Below the pieces are notes generated by a model. The model was given only the letters and a program-made list of their open reading frames with translations, was not told the origin of the DNA and did no database searches. Shown one piece after another: positions 24,634 through 32,420 of a DNA stretch of 39,456 nt. Source of the DNA: Chloroflexota bacterium (GTDB lineage: Bacteria > Chloroflexota > Dormibacteria > CF-121); the NCBI GenBank assembly GCA_005881235.1, contig VBEQ01000207.1:1-39456 (forward strand), in the 5' to 3' direction. The position numbers and the translations under genes were made by a program. Position 1 is the first letter of the stretch; the number at the start of each line of letters is the position of its first letter.

Positions 24634-24652
24634 TGGCCGCCCTTAGCGGCTA
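24634..24652 (+). other. Hairpin after the hypothetical gene, possible terminator
   Basis: TGGCCGC (24634-24640) pairs with GCGGCTA (24646-24652, one G-U pair) around the loop CCTTA, 4 bases after the stop at 24629. No T run follows, so it is not a standard intrinsic terminator; it may act as an mRNA end or block. Confidence 0.35.
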
Positions 24653-24726
24653 CAGATCGGCGGTCTCGGCCTGCAGCCTAGGGAGCGTTTCGGGTACGCT
24701 CGGCCCAGTCCATGGGAGGGGTGGCC

Positions 24727-27700
24727 ATGTTGGTCTGCTCGCGATGCGGCGCCGAGAACCGGCCGGGACGCAAGTTCTGTGCCCAATGCGCCGCGGGCCT
24801 GGCGATCTCGTGTCCCTCCTGCGCTGCGGCAAACCAGCCGGGCGAGAGGTTTTGCGGTGAGTGCGGCGCCCCTCTCGCTGAAGCCGTGCTCGCCGGCGAG
24901 ATCGTCATTCCGGCCACCGAGCGCCGGCTGGTTTCGGTTCTGTTCGCCGACCTGGTCGGTTTCACCGGCCTGTCGGATAGCCGGGATCCCGAAGAGGTGC
25001 GGGAACTTCTCACACGATACTTCGATACCGCACGCAAGGTCATCGCCCGCTACGGCGGGACGGTCGATAAGTTCATCGGGGATGCCGTGGTCGCTGTCTG
25101 GGGAACACCCGCGGCGCATGAAGACGACGCGGAGCGAGCGGTCCGCGCGGCCCTCGACCTGATCGACGGTGTCACCGCGTTGGGGTCGGGCAATGGTCAA
25201 CAGCCGCTCGCGCTGCGAGCGGCGATCGGGACCGGTCCGGCGGCCGTTCTGGTCGGAGCGACTGGCCAGGGGATGGTTGCCGGCGACATGGTCAACACGG
25301 CGTCGCGCCTGCAGGCGGCGGCGTCACCAGGCACGGTTGTCGTCGATGAGGCTACCTATCGAATCGCCGGCCGCGCGATTGCGTTCGAGACGGTCGGCGA
25401 CCAGAGTCTGAAAGGCAAAGCACTGGCGGTGCCGGCGTGGCGCGCGCTGCGCGTGGTGGCCGGCCGCCGCGGCTTGCTGCGAGCCGAGGGACTCGAGCCG
25501 CCCTTCGTTGGCCGCGACAGCGAACTTCGCCTTCTCAAGGAACTGTTACACGCCACACAGACGGAACGGAGGGCCCGTCTTCTCTCGATTATTGGTCAGG
25601 CCGGCATTGGCAAGTCGCGCCTTGCATGGGAGTTCCAGAAATACGTCGATGGCCTGGTCAGCGACGTGTACTGGCATCAGGGCCGGTCGCCCGCATACGG
25701 CGACGGGATCACCTTCTGGGCACTAGGCGAGATGCTTCGGCAGCGGTGCGGCATAGCCGAAACCGATGACGCCTCGACCAGTCGTGAGCGCCTTGCCGAA
25801 ACGCTCGACCGGTTCGTGACCGATGAGGGTGAACGTGCCTGGCTGGCGCCAGCACTTAGCGCCCTGCTCGGTCTCGAGCCGGCGCCGCAGGGCTCGCGCG
25901 AGGAATTGCTTGCCGCGTGGAGAACCTTCTTCGAACGCATCAGTGACCGCGGGCCCACTGTCATGGTTTTCGAGGAGCTGCATTGGGCCGACCAGGGCCT
26001 CCTCGACTTCATCGAGTACCTCCTGGAATGGAGCCGGGCTCACCCCATCCTCATCGTCACCCTGGCTCGACGGGAGCTCCTCGAACGGCGACCGACCTGG
26101 GGAGCCGGCCAGCGCAACTTCACTGCCCTGCAACTCGAGCCTCTTTCGGCGGATTCCATGACCAGGATTCTCAACGGCCTCGCCGGCGGCCTGCCTGATG
26201 CGGTTGCCCGCCAGATCCTCGAGCGGGCTGAAGGCATTCCGCTGTACGCCGTCGAGATCGTCCGGATGTTGCTTGGCGATGGTCGCCTGACCCAGGGCCA
26301 GGGCTCCTATCGCCTCACCGCCGATGTCTCTCGTCTGGAAGTTCCAGCCACGCTGCAGTCGTTGATCGCGGCCCGGATTGACGGTCTTTCGAAAGACGAG
26401 CGCGCGGTGATTCAGCATGCCTCCGTGCTCGGTCAGTCTTTCACGGTCGATGGCCTGCTGGCGCTGACCGGCATTGGTCCTGAGCAGCTCGATGCCGTGC
26501 TCCACATGCTGGTCAAAAAGGAACTCCTTGCGCTCGACTCCAACCCGCGTTCCCCTGAACGCGGCCAGTACAAGTTCGTGCAGGGCCTGCTCCGACAGGT
26601 CGCCCACGAGACGTTGAGCAAACGCGAGCGGCGGGAACGACACCTGGCGGTAGCGCATTACCTCGAGGGACTTGCTGACGATGAACTCTCCGGTGTGGTC
26701 GCCAGCCATTACCTGGATGCTTTCCGCGCAGCGGTTGCTGGTGCCGAGGCGGATGCTCTTGCGGCCCATGCTGGGGAGGCTCTCCGGGCCGCGGCCGATC
26801 GTGCCGCCGCCCTTCACTCACATGATCAGGCGTTCACCTACCTGGAGCAGGCTCTGACGGTGACTACCGATGAGTCAGAGCGCGCTGCCATCCTGGAACG
26901 GGCTGCGGTATCGGCGCGGGCGATCGGGCGGGATTCAGTTGCCGAAGACTACCTCGGGCGCGCAATGGCTCGTTACCAAGAAGTCGGCGACCTCGAGAGT
27001 GTCGCGCGGGCGGCTACGGCGCTCGCAAACCTGCTGACGACTGCAGGAAACAGCGAGCAGGCCATTGCGCTCCTGCAATCGGTGCGTCTTCCGGTCGAAG
27101 AATCCAACGCCGCCGTTGTCGCGCTCAATGCTGAACTGGCACGGGCCTTCATGATCCATTTCGACAGCGCGCTGGCCGCGGAATACGCTGACCGCGCGTT
27201 GATGGCGGCCCATCAACCTGACTTGATGCCGGTCATCGTTGAGGCCCTCATCACCAAGGGCTGTGCGCTCGGGCAAATGGGACACCGCTATCGGGAAGCG
27301 CAGGCTGTGCTGGCCGGGGCGATGTGGCTGGCGCAGCGTCAGGCACTGGTGCTATCCGAAATCCGCGCCCGCATCAATCTCGCGGTTTTCCTCAGCACCG
27401 ATGATCCGCGCCTCGCGTTAGATCTCACGCGTACGGCCCTGGACCTTGCCCGGCGGTTGGGGCACCGGAGCCTTGCGAACAGGCTTGGTTCGGATGCTGC
27501 CTGGTACGCCTTTCGCACCGGTGATTGGGATTGGGCCTCGCGTCTGCTCGACGAACTCGAAGAGGCTGAGAACGCGATCGCCACCTACGAGCAACTCCTG
27601 AATCGTGCAATCTACCGGGCGAACCGCGGCGATCGGTCGGCTGCTGAAGGTCTCCTGGACAGCGCCGAGGAACGCATACGGGGATCGACCAATCCTGAGG

Positions 27701-28209
27701 GCGCCGAGGGCCTAACCACGGTCCGCGTCTTTGTCGCCGTCGCGACCGCTCAAATGGAGAAGGCCTATGAGATGGCAATGAGATCAGCACCAACGATGCA
27801 AAATCGCGCCTTCCGAGGACAGACCCTCGATGAGGCCTGCCACGCGGCGCTCGCGTTGAGAGATGCAACACGGACGCACGCTGCGCTGCGAGAACTCGAT
27901 GCGCTGGGCAACCCGGGCACATGGTTGCAGACGAGCAAGCAAGCCCACCGTGCCGGGCTGGCGCTGCTGGAGGGGCGGATTGACGAGGGTCTGGCGGGCT
28001 ACCGCATCGCACTGGCCGGCTGGCGAGAGCTCGGCGTGACCCGCGACCTCGGTCTCTGCCTGCTCGACCTCGCTGCATTGGTCGGCACCGATCACCCCGA
28101 CGGTCGGGCCGCGGCCGAGGAGGCGCGCCAGATCTTCACCCGCCTCAATGCCGCGCCGGCCCTCGAGCGTCTCGAGGCCCTATCGGGCCAGGTTGCGGTC
28201 GCACGCTGA
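24727..28209 (+). CDS. Class III adenylate cyclase - AAA ATPase - TPR regulator
   Basis: A cytoplasmic 1160-residue signalling protein. Order: double zinc ribbon with four CxxC pairs (3-46), class III cyclase domain (about 64-200), AAA/STAND-type ATPase (P-loop GQAGIGKS about 290-297, Walker B VMVFEELHWAD), and a helical TPR-like half (about 600-1160). In the cyclase domain the metal aspartates (FADLVGFT D75, IGDAV D119), the lysine (K115) and the N190/R194 pair (NTASR) are present, so catalysis is possible; the residue expected to read adenine seems to be Met. Start ATG 24727 has GGAGG 7 bases upstream, better than ATG 24712. TACGCT at 24695-24700 may be its -10. The stop overlaps the next ATG as TGATG. 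Confidence 0.93.
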   Translation: MLVCSRCGAENRPGRKFCAQCAAGLAISCPSCAAANQPGERFCGECGAPLAEAVLAGEIVIPATERRLVSVLFADLVGFTGLSDSRDPEEVRELLTRYFDTARKVIARYGGTVDKFIGDAVVAVWGTPAAHEDDAERAVRAALDLIDGVTALGSGNGQQPLALRAAIGTGPAAVLVGATGQGMVAGDMVNTASRLQAAASPGTVVVDEATYRIAGRAIAFETVGDQSLKGKALAVPAWRALRVVAGRRGLLRAEGLEPPFVGRDSELRLLKELLHATQTERRARLLSIIGQAGIGKSRLAWEFQKYVDGLVSDVYWHQGRSPAYGDGITFWALGEMLRQRCGIAETDDASTSRERLAETLDRFVTDEGERAWLAPALSALLGLEPAPQGSREELLAAWRTFFERISDRGPTVMVFEELHWADQGLLDFIEYLLEWSRAHPILIVTLARRELLERRPTWGAGQRNFTALQLEPLSADSMTRILNGLAGGLPDAVARQILERAEGIPLYAVEIVRMLLGDGRLTQGQGSYRLTADVSRLEVPATLQSLIAARIDGLSKDERAVIQHASVLGQSFTVDGLLALTGIGPEQLDAVLHMLVKKELLALDSNPRSPERGQYKFVQGLLRQVAHETLSKRERRERHLAVAHYLEGLADDELSGVVASHYLDAFRAAVAGAEADALAAHAGEALRAAADRAAALHSHDQAFTYLEQALTVTTDESERAAILERAAVSARAIGRDSVAEDYLGRAMARYQEVGDLESVARAATALANLLTTAGNSEQAIALLQSVRLPVEESNAAVVALNAELARAFMIHFDSALAAEYADRALMAAHQPDLMPVIVEALITKGCALGQMGHRYREAQAVLAGAMWLAQRQALVLSEIRARINLAVFLSTDDPRLALDLTRTALDLARRLGHRSLANRLGSDAAWYAFRTGDWDWASRLLDELEEAENAIATYEQLLNRAIYRANRGDRSAAEGLLDSAEERIRGSTNPEGAEGLTTVRVFVAVATAQMEKAYEMAMRSAPTMQNRAFRGQTLDEACHAALALRDATRTHAALRELDALGNPGTWLQTSKQAHRAGLALLEGRIDEGLAGYRIALAGWRELGVTRDLGLCLLDLAALVGTDHPDGRAAAEEARQIFTRLNAAPALERLEALSGQVAVAR

Positions 28210-28802
28210 TGGCTCGGATCGAATGGGTCGCGGACGACGATGCATCGGGCGAGCTCGCCGATGTCTACCGTGAGCTGAAGCGAACATCGGCGAAGGGAAA
28301 CGTCCCCGACATCCTGCGGACGATGAGCCTGCGACCCGACTTCTTGCGTGCCATCGATAAGGCGAGCCGGCTGCACTTCACCGACGGAGCACTCAGCCGA
28401 GCGGAGCACGAAATGATCGCTTCCTACGTCTCGGCGCTAAACCGCTGCCACTATTGACTCAGCAGCCATGCCTGGTTCCTGCAGTTGCAGGGGGAGCAAT
28501 ACTCGAAAGCGGCGGCGGCGCTGCGCGACGGGGACCTCGAGGCCGCCGACCTGGCGCCGAAGCACCGGCTGCTCCTGGAATTCGTCGAGACGCTAACCCG
28601 GCACGCGTACCGCATCACCGACGAGCAGGTCCAGCGGCTCCGCGAGGTCGGGTGGAGCGACGCGCAGATTGCCGAAGCCGTCTATGACGGGGCGCTTTTC
28701 AACCTTTTCGTGCGGCTTGCCGATGCTTTCGACATCCACCCCGACCCCTCGTATGATGCGGCGGGCGCACCCGGGGTCCTCGGCCGACCCGACGGGCCCT
28801 GA
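28209..28802 (+). CDS. AhpD-like peroxidase (CMD family), probable CxxU selenoprotein
   Basis: One gene of 197 codons with an in-frame TGA as codon 83. The N-terminal part (ELADVYRELKR, NVPDILRTMSLRPDFLRAI) and the part after TGA (SSHAWFLQLQG, HRLLLEFVETLTRHAYRIT, LREVGWSDAQIAEAVYDGALFNLFVRLADAF) together make one complete peroxidase-related/carboxymuconolactone decarboxylase-fold protein of normal length. The AhpD motif E-x11-C-x2-C-x3-H is met by E68, C80, TGA83 and H87 (RCHY-TGA-LSSH): the TGA takes the place of the second catalytic cysteine. A SECIS-like hairpin follows. AhpD proteins reduce peroxides through this pair. The start overlaps the cyclase stop (TGATG). No selA, selB, selC or selD is in the window. 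Alternatives: a TGC-to-TGA mutation or sequencing error. Confidence 0.85.
28455..28457 (+). other. In-frame TGA, probable selenocysteine codon
   Basis: Context TAT TGA CTC. It stands at the second Cys of the AhpD CxxC motif, and the zero frame continues with family-typical sequence for 114 more codons to TGA 28800-28802. Context UGA-C favours readthrough over termination. Confidence 0.78.
28476..28493 (+). promoter_or_regulatory. Bacterial SECIS-like hairpin
   Basis: In RNA terms UUCCUGC (28476-28482) pairs with GCAGGGG (28487-28493): five Watson-Crick pairs plus two G-U pairs, closing the four-base loop AGUU (28483-28486). The loop G is 27 bases after the UGA, within the usual bacterial spacing of roughly 16-37. 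Like the E. coli fdhF element it carries G-U in a small apical loop over a short GC-rich stem. Folding by eye only. Confidence 0.65.
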
Positions 28803-28813
28803 TGCTCGCCCGC

Positions 28814-29665
28814 CTACTGCACCGTGGCGCTGTCCAGCAACTGGGCGACCACTGACGAACTCGGCTCGTCGAGCAGGAAAATCAAGTCGTAGTAACGGGT
28901 GGTCGTGGTGAGCCTGATCTCGTGGACGAGCCCTGCACAGCCGCTGCCGGCCAGCTTGATGCTGAATACGTGGTCGGTAGCGGGAAGGTCGCCGACAAGC
29001 GCCTGCTCGGCGGACCGCGCCGTCCACGCAGTTCGGGGCGGTAGGCCGGCCGGCACCATGGTCTCGGTCGGCGCCTGGTCCCTCGCGCCAGTCTCCACGT
29101 AGAGCAACGTCATCGGCCCGTTCTTGTAGCGTGCCTCCGCCTTCCCCGGTACCGTCGTCTGGAACTGATAGCCAACCGGCAACCAGATCTTTAGCGAGTC
29201 GGTCGACGCCAGGCTAATTGGGTAGTTGGTTGTATAGCGGCCGCTCAACCAACCATCCCGGCCGTCGCTCATGCGAATTTGATACCAGGTAATACCATCG
29301 CCATTGGGATTGGTCTGTTCGCCCTGAACGGTCAATTGCGTTCCGGTCGGCAGCGTCGTGAGGCGCGTCGCCGAAGCTGCGGGGGCGGCCCGGACGTTGA
29401 CTCCGTCCGAGGCGTGTACCCAGGCACTCCGAGGGATCGTATTGCCTTGTTCGATCCTGCGGACTACAACGTCTTGACACGTGCCACCTGCGGAGGGTGT
29501 GACAGTCGGCGAAGGCGAGCCGTTGGCCGGGACCAGGCTCGACGTGTGCGAGCCGGATAGCGACAGGGCGACGTGATGGTCCCAGGGCCGCAACACAGCG
29601 AGCCCGACCTCAGCGCCTAGCAAAGTCATGACCAGGCCCCACGCCGCCAGCTCGAGCTTTGTCAC
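28814..29665 (-). CDS. Secreted/membrane-anchored SH3b protein (paralogue 2)
   Basis: 283 residues, GTG start. N-terminal membrane helix (AAWGLVMTLLGAEVGLAVL), Ser/Pro/Thr linker, an SH3b domain (SAWVHASDGVNVRAAPAASATR to DGWLSGRYTTNY, about 80-148) and a C-terminal domain (IWLPVGYQFQTTV to VVAQLLDSATVQ). The layout, the LP-x-GYQ block and the final V-x-Q-x-LDS helix are shared with the gene at 6647-7477. The C-terminal part may be a ligand-binding or lipid-binding domain; I do not recognise it. It follows the lipoprotein gene by 4 bases on the same strand. Outside the membrane, wall binding through SH3b is likely. Confidence 0.75.
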   Translation of the reverse strand: MTKLELAAWGLVMTLLGAEVGLAVLRPWDHHVALSLSGSHTSSLVPANGSPSPTVTPSAGGTCQDVVVRRIEQGNTIPRSAWVHASDGVNVRAAPAASATRLTTLPTGTQLTVQGEQTNPNGDGITWYQIRMSDGRDGWLSGRYTTNYPISLASTDSLKIWLPVGYQFQTTVPGKAEARYKNGPMTLLYVETGARDQAPTETMVPAGLPPRTAWTARSAEQALVGDLPATDHVFSIKLAGSGCAGLVHEIRLTTTTRYYDLIFLLDEPSSSVVAQLLDSATVQ

Positions 29666-29669
29666 GATC

Positions 29670-30686
29670 CTAGCCGCGCCCCGGGTTGTCGGGCGTCGCC
29701 GTCACGGTGGCGGCATTTGACTGCTGGGCGGCCACCTTATCGATCGTGCACCTCACGGTGGTCGTTGCGTTGTACCCGACGTCCGGCACGACCTGCGCCT
29801 GGCAACTTCCGAGGACCTGCCGAGAGGCGGTGTCCGCCATGGTGAAGGTGATGGTGGAGGGCGCCCGGGCATGCAGTAGGCCGCCGAGATTCTTGAGCGA
29901 GGCCGAGACAACGCAGGGCGAGCCGCATCCCGAGGTGTCGACCGACACCACCGTGTAGATGGGCGGCAGCGTCGTGAGATTCGAGAAATCAATCACATCA
30001 GCAGGCGCCGAAATCCCGAAGTCCTGGTTGTAATTGATGAACCGAAGGTCGGCGTCGCGAATGCCGTCAACCACAACCCCGTGTTTCAGGCGCACGCGTA
30101 GCACCCGATAAGGCGCCTGCGCGGTGATGAACACCTCTCCTCGCGCGCCGGACAAGTCGACCGCATCGACTCCATCCACCGACACGTGGTCGGTGCGCTG
30201 CGTGATCGCCGGCCCGAGGAACGTCGAACGGAAGACGTTTCCATCGGTCAGGTCCGTCAGTTGGGGAACGTGGCCGGCCGATCCCTTCCACCAGCCATTT
30301 CCGGCCGCCTTAACAAAGCTGCGAGAAACAATGTCGCTGCCCATGTGCGCCGACAGAAACTGCTGCCCGCGAAAATAGGCACTGTTGCCAATGATGATCG
30401 CTTCGAGCTTGACATCAGCCTTCGTAACCGTCACGTACTCGGCGCCGCTGCGGCTCAGTTGCAGATCGATCGACCACTGGTTGCTGCCTTCGCTATACAA
30501 GCCGGTAATCTCGAAGCTGTCGGCCGCGATCAGCGTGCCGGTGGCGCCGCTCTCCAGGCTGCGCGTCGTGGGGAGGCCGAGACCGAAGGGAAGATCACAG
30601 GCTGAGAGCGCGGCGACGACGACGGCTCCAACCAACCCCGCCCGTGCTCGGTACGACGCCTGCGATCGAGAGCGAATTGCTAACAA
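29670..30686 (-). CDS. Lipoprotein of unknown function
   Basis: About 338 residues from TTG 30686, a start chosen so that the lipobox LSAC lies near residue 30; TTG 30728 would give an unusually long 43-residue signal peptide and include the inverted repeat. After the Cys there is a beta-rich domain (FEITGLYSEGSNQWSIDLQLS, YFRGQQFLSAHMG, GNGWWKGSAG, VDGVDAVDLSGARGEVFI) reminiscent of LppX/LolA-like lipid-carrier folds, then an Ig-like C-terminal domain with two cysteine pairs (SGCGSPC; SCQAQV and VRCTI). It is co-transcribed with the SH3 gene and divergent from the RnfD-like gene, so the three may serve one envelope function (inference). Confidence 0.62.
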   Translation of the reverse strand: MLAIRSRSQASYRARAGLVGAVVVAALSACDLPFGLGLPTTRSLESGATGTLIAADSFEITGLYSEGSNQWSIDLQLSRSGAEYVTVTKADVKLEAIIIGNSAYFRGQQFLSAHMGSDIVSRSFVKAAGNGWWKGSAGHVPQLTDLTDGNVFRSTFLGPAITQRTDHVSVDGVDAVDLSGARGEVFITAQAPYRVLRVRLKHGVVVDGIRDADLRFINYNQDFGISAPADVIDFSNLTTLPPIYTVVSVDTSGCGSPCVVSASLKNLGGLLHARAPSTITFTMADTASRQVLGSCQAQVVPDVGYNATTTVRCTIDKVAAQQSNAATVTATPDNPGRG

Positions 30687-30697
30687 GGCCTGGGGTG

Positions 30698-30723
30698 TAA
30701 CGGGTTGAGCATTCCAACCGTTA
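30698..30723. promoter_or_regulatory. Inverted repeat between lipoprotein and RnfD-like genes
   Basis: TAACGGGTTG (30698-30707) and CAACCGTTA (30715-30723) are inverted copies apart from one extra G, separated by 7 bases. The site lies 8 bases before the GTG of the RnfD-like gene and about 12 bases before the preferred lipoprotein start, so a dimeric repressor bound here could control both genes. It could also form a hairpin. No regulator can be named. Confidence 0.45.
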
Positions 30724-30730
30724 CTCAACG

Positions 30731-32410
30731 GTGAGCGCCAAGCGCCGGGCGGTGCGCCTCTTCGGCCGGGAATACGCAGTCATCCTTCCCAGCCTGCGTG
30801 ATCCACGGATGCATGTCGCAGCCGTGCTGGTAACGCTCCAGGTGTTGGGCCAGACGGTGCTCGGCTTCCGGCTCTCGGTGGCCCAGATTCTCATCTGTCT
30901 TGCGACCGGCGCCCTGATCGAATTCGGGGTCGCCTTCTTCAAGGACAGCGCCATCATGTGGCCGGCGAGCGGATTGCTGACTGGCAACAGCACGGCCTTC
31001 ATCTTGCGAACGCCCGGCACGCTTCATGGCCAGTGGTGGAGCACGCATGGGATCTGGATCTTTGTCGGTGTGGTCGCCATCTCGATGGCGTCGAAGTACC
31101 TGATCCGCTGGCATGGGCGGCACATCTTCAACCCCTCGAACCTTGGCCTGGTCATCGCCTTCGTCGCGCTGGGCCCCAAGTTTACGGAGCCGCAGGATCT
31201 GTGGTGGATCCCGCCCGGTCCGTGGCTGATTGTGACCTACGCGGTCCTGGTGGTCGGGGGGTTGTTGATCGCGTGGGAACTTCGATTGCTCGGGCTCGAG
31301 CTCGCCTTCATGGCTGGGTTTGCGGCCTTTACCGCCGTGGCGCTGGCGCTGGTGCCCGACCATTGCATGGTCGCCAGCTGGCACGTGGCGCCAATGTGCG
31401 GACGTGAACTCTGGCAGATCCTGGTCACCTCGCCGGAACTCCTGGTCTTCGGCCTCTTCATGATCCCCGACCCACGGACCGTTCCCGACGGCCCAGTGGC
31501 GCGCGCGGCGTTCGGCATTGTCGTCGCGATCCTGGCGGTGCTGCTGATCGGCCCGACGACGTTGGAGTTCTGGACCAAGACCGCGATCCTGGCAAGTCTC
31601 GTCATCGCCTGTGCACTGCGCTTTGCCCTGGCGCAGTTCCTCTCTCCGCTTGAAGCCCCGGTCAGGCGGAGGGCTGGGACGCGTCGCCTGAGCTGGCGCC
31701 TACCGGCAGCGCTGGCCGTCGCTCTCGTCCTGGTTGGCACCCTTCCCGTCGCCGCCGATCTATCCACCCACAACCCGGAGCCGGCCGCTGGGCTCGCCGA
31801 TGGGTCGACCCCAGCCCTCGTGGCCACCATTGGTGCCGGGCCGGCCATCGGCGGCTGGGTTTCGAGCTCAGCAGCCGCCGCACTGCCGCCCCCCAGAGGT
31901 TCGGGGCCCGCCTCCGCATCGGCACAGCTGTGGATCCTGCCACCGATTCCCAATGTCACCATCGCCTCGAATGTGGTCGCCTTCGATCAGTCCGTGCCGA
32001 AGAGCGCGACGAGGATGGCGCATGACGCGGTGCTCGACCTCATCATCGAATCCGAAGCGCGTCGCGCCCACGATTTGAAACTGGCAGAAACTGGGGCCAC
32101 CGGCGATGGGCTCAAAGAATTCACCGACGTCATCAAGCAGGACATCGCGTCTGGAAAGATCATCCAGAAGACCTACACCTTCGACAAGGTCAGCCTCAAT
32201 CTCTTCCTTCCTAAGTTCAGCAGCCAGGCGTCGCGGCTGGTGGGCGTCACCCTGACCGGAACCTCGACCTTCATCACCAGAGATGCGTCGGGCAATGTGT
32301 TGTCGCAGAGCAGTACGCCGTATTCGAAGAGCTGGGGTCTTGACACGTCCGCGAGCGTCGGCCACCAGGTCATCATCAATGACTACACGGAGCTGAGCCC
32401 TGCCCCCTGA
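30731..32410 (+). CDS. RnfD/NqrB-family membrane protein with large secreted C-terminal domain
   Basis: 559 residues. The first 310 or so form an RnfD-like membrane domain of about nine helices, with FGVAFFKDSAIMWPASGLLTGNSTAFIL and the signature HGRHIFNPSNLGLVIAF. RnfD and NqrB carry flavin and take part in ion-pumping electron transfer. I do not find a clear S-G-A-T-type FMN-attachment motif in the membrane part. After a last helix (LPAALAVALVLVGTLPVAA) a 215-residue domain with a Ser/Pro linker (SGPASASAQL) extends outside. No rnfA, B, C, E or G is present. GTG start. The membrane part may be a scaffold or an ancient flavin carrier now paired with the adjacent lipoprotein. Confidence 0.8.
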   Translation: MSAKRRAVRLFGREYAVILPSLRDPRMHVAAVLVTLQVLGQTVLGFRLSVAQILICLATGALIEFGVAFFKDSAIMWPASGLLTGNSTAFILRTPGTLHGQWWSTHGIWIFVGVVAISMASKYLIRWHGRHIFNPSNLGLVIAFVALGPKFTEPQDLWWIPPGPWLIVTYAVLVVGGLLIAWELRLLGLELAFMAGFAAFTAVALALVPDHCMVASWHVAPMCGRELWQILVTSPELLVFGLFMIPDPRTVPDGPVARAAFGIVVAILAVLLIGPTTLEFWTKTAILASLVIACALRFALAQFLSPLEAPVRRRAGTRRLSWRLPAALAVALVLVGTLPVAADLSTHNPEPAAGLADGSTPALVATIGAGPAIGGWVSSSAAAALPPPRGSGPASASAQLWILPPIPNVTIASNVVAFDQSVPKSATRMAHDAVLDLIIESEARRAHDLKLAETGATGDGLKEFTDVIKQDIASGKIIQKTYTFDKVSLNLFLPKFSSQASRLVGVTLTGTSTFITRDASGNVLSQSSTPYSKSWGLDTSASVGHQVIINDYTELSPAP

Positions 32411-32420
32411 TCCCGTGGCT

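Noticed and set aside
28209..28802. Two separate small genes (28209-28457 and 28485-28802).
   Set aside because: Both halves fit one AhpD-type protein in the same frame, with the TGA exactly at a catalytic cysteine; a start at 28485 would begin in the middle of the fold and has no ribosome site.
30731..32410. Part of a functional Rnf complex.
   Set aside because: No rnfA, B, C, E or G lies nearby, the typical FMN site is not seen, and the protein carries an unrelated outside domain.
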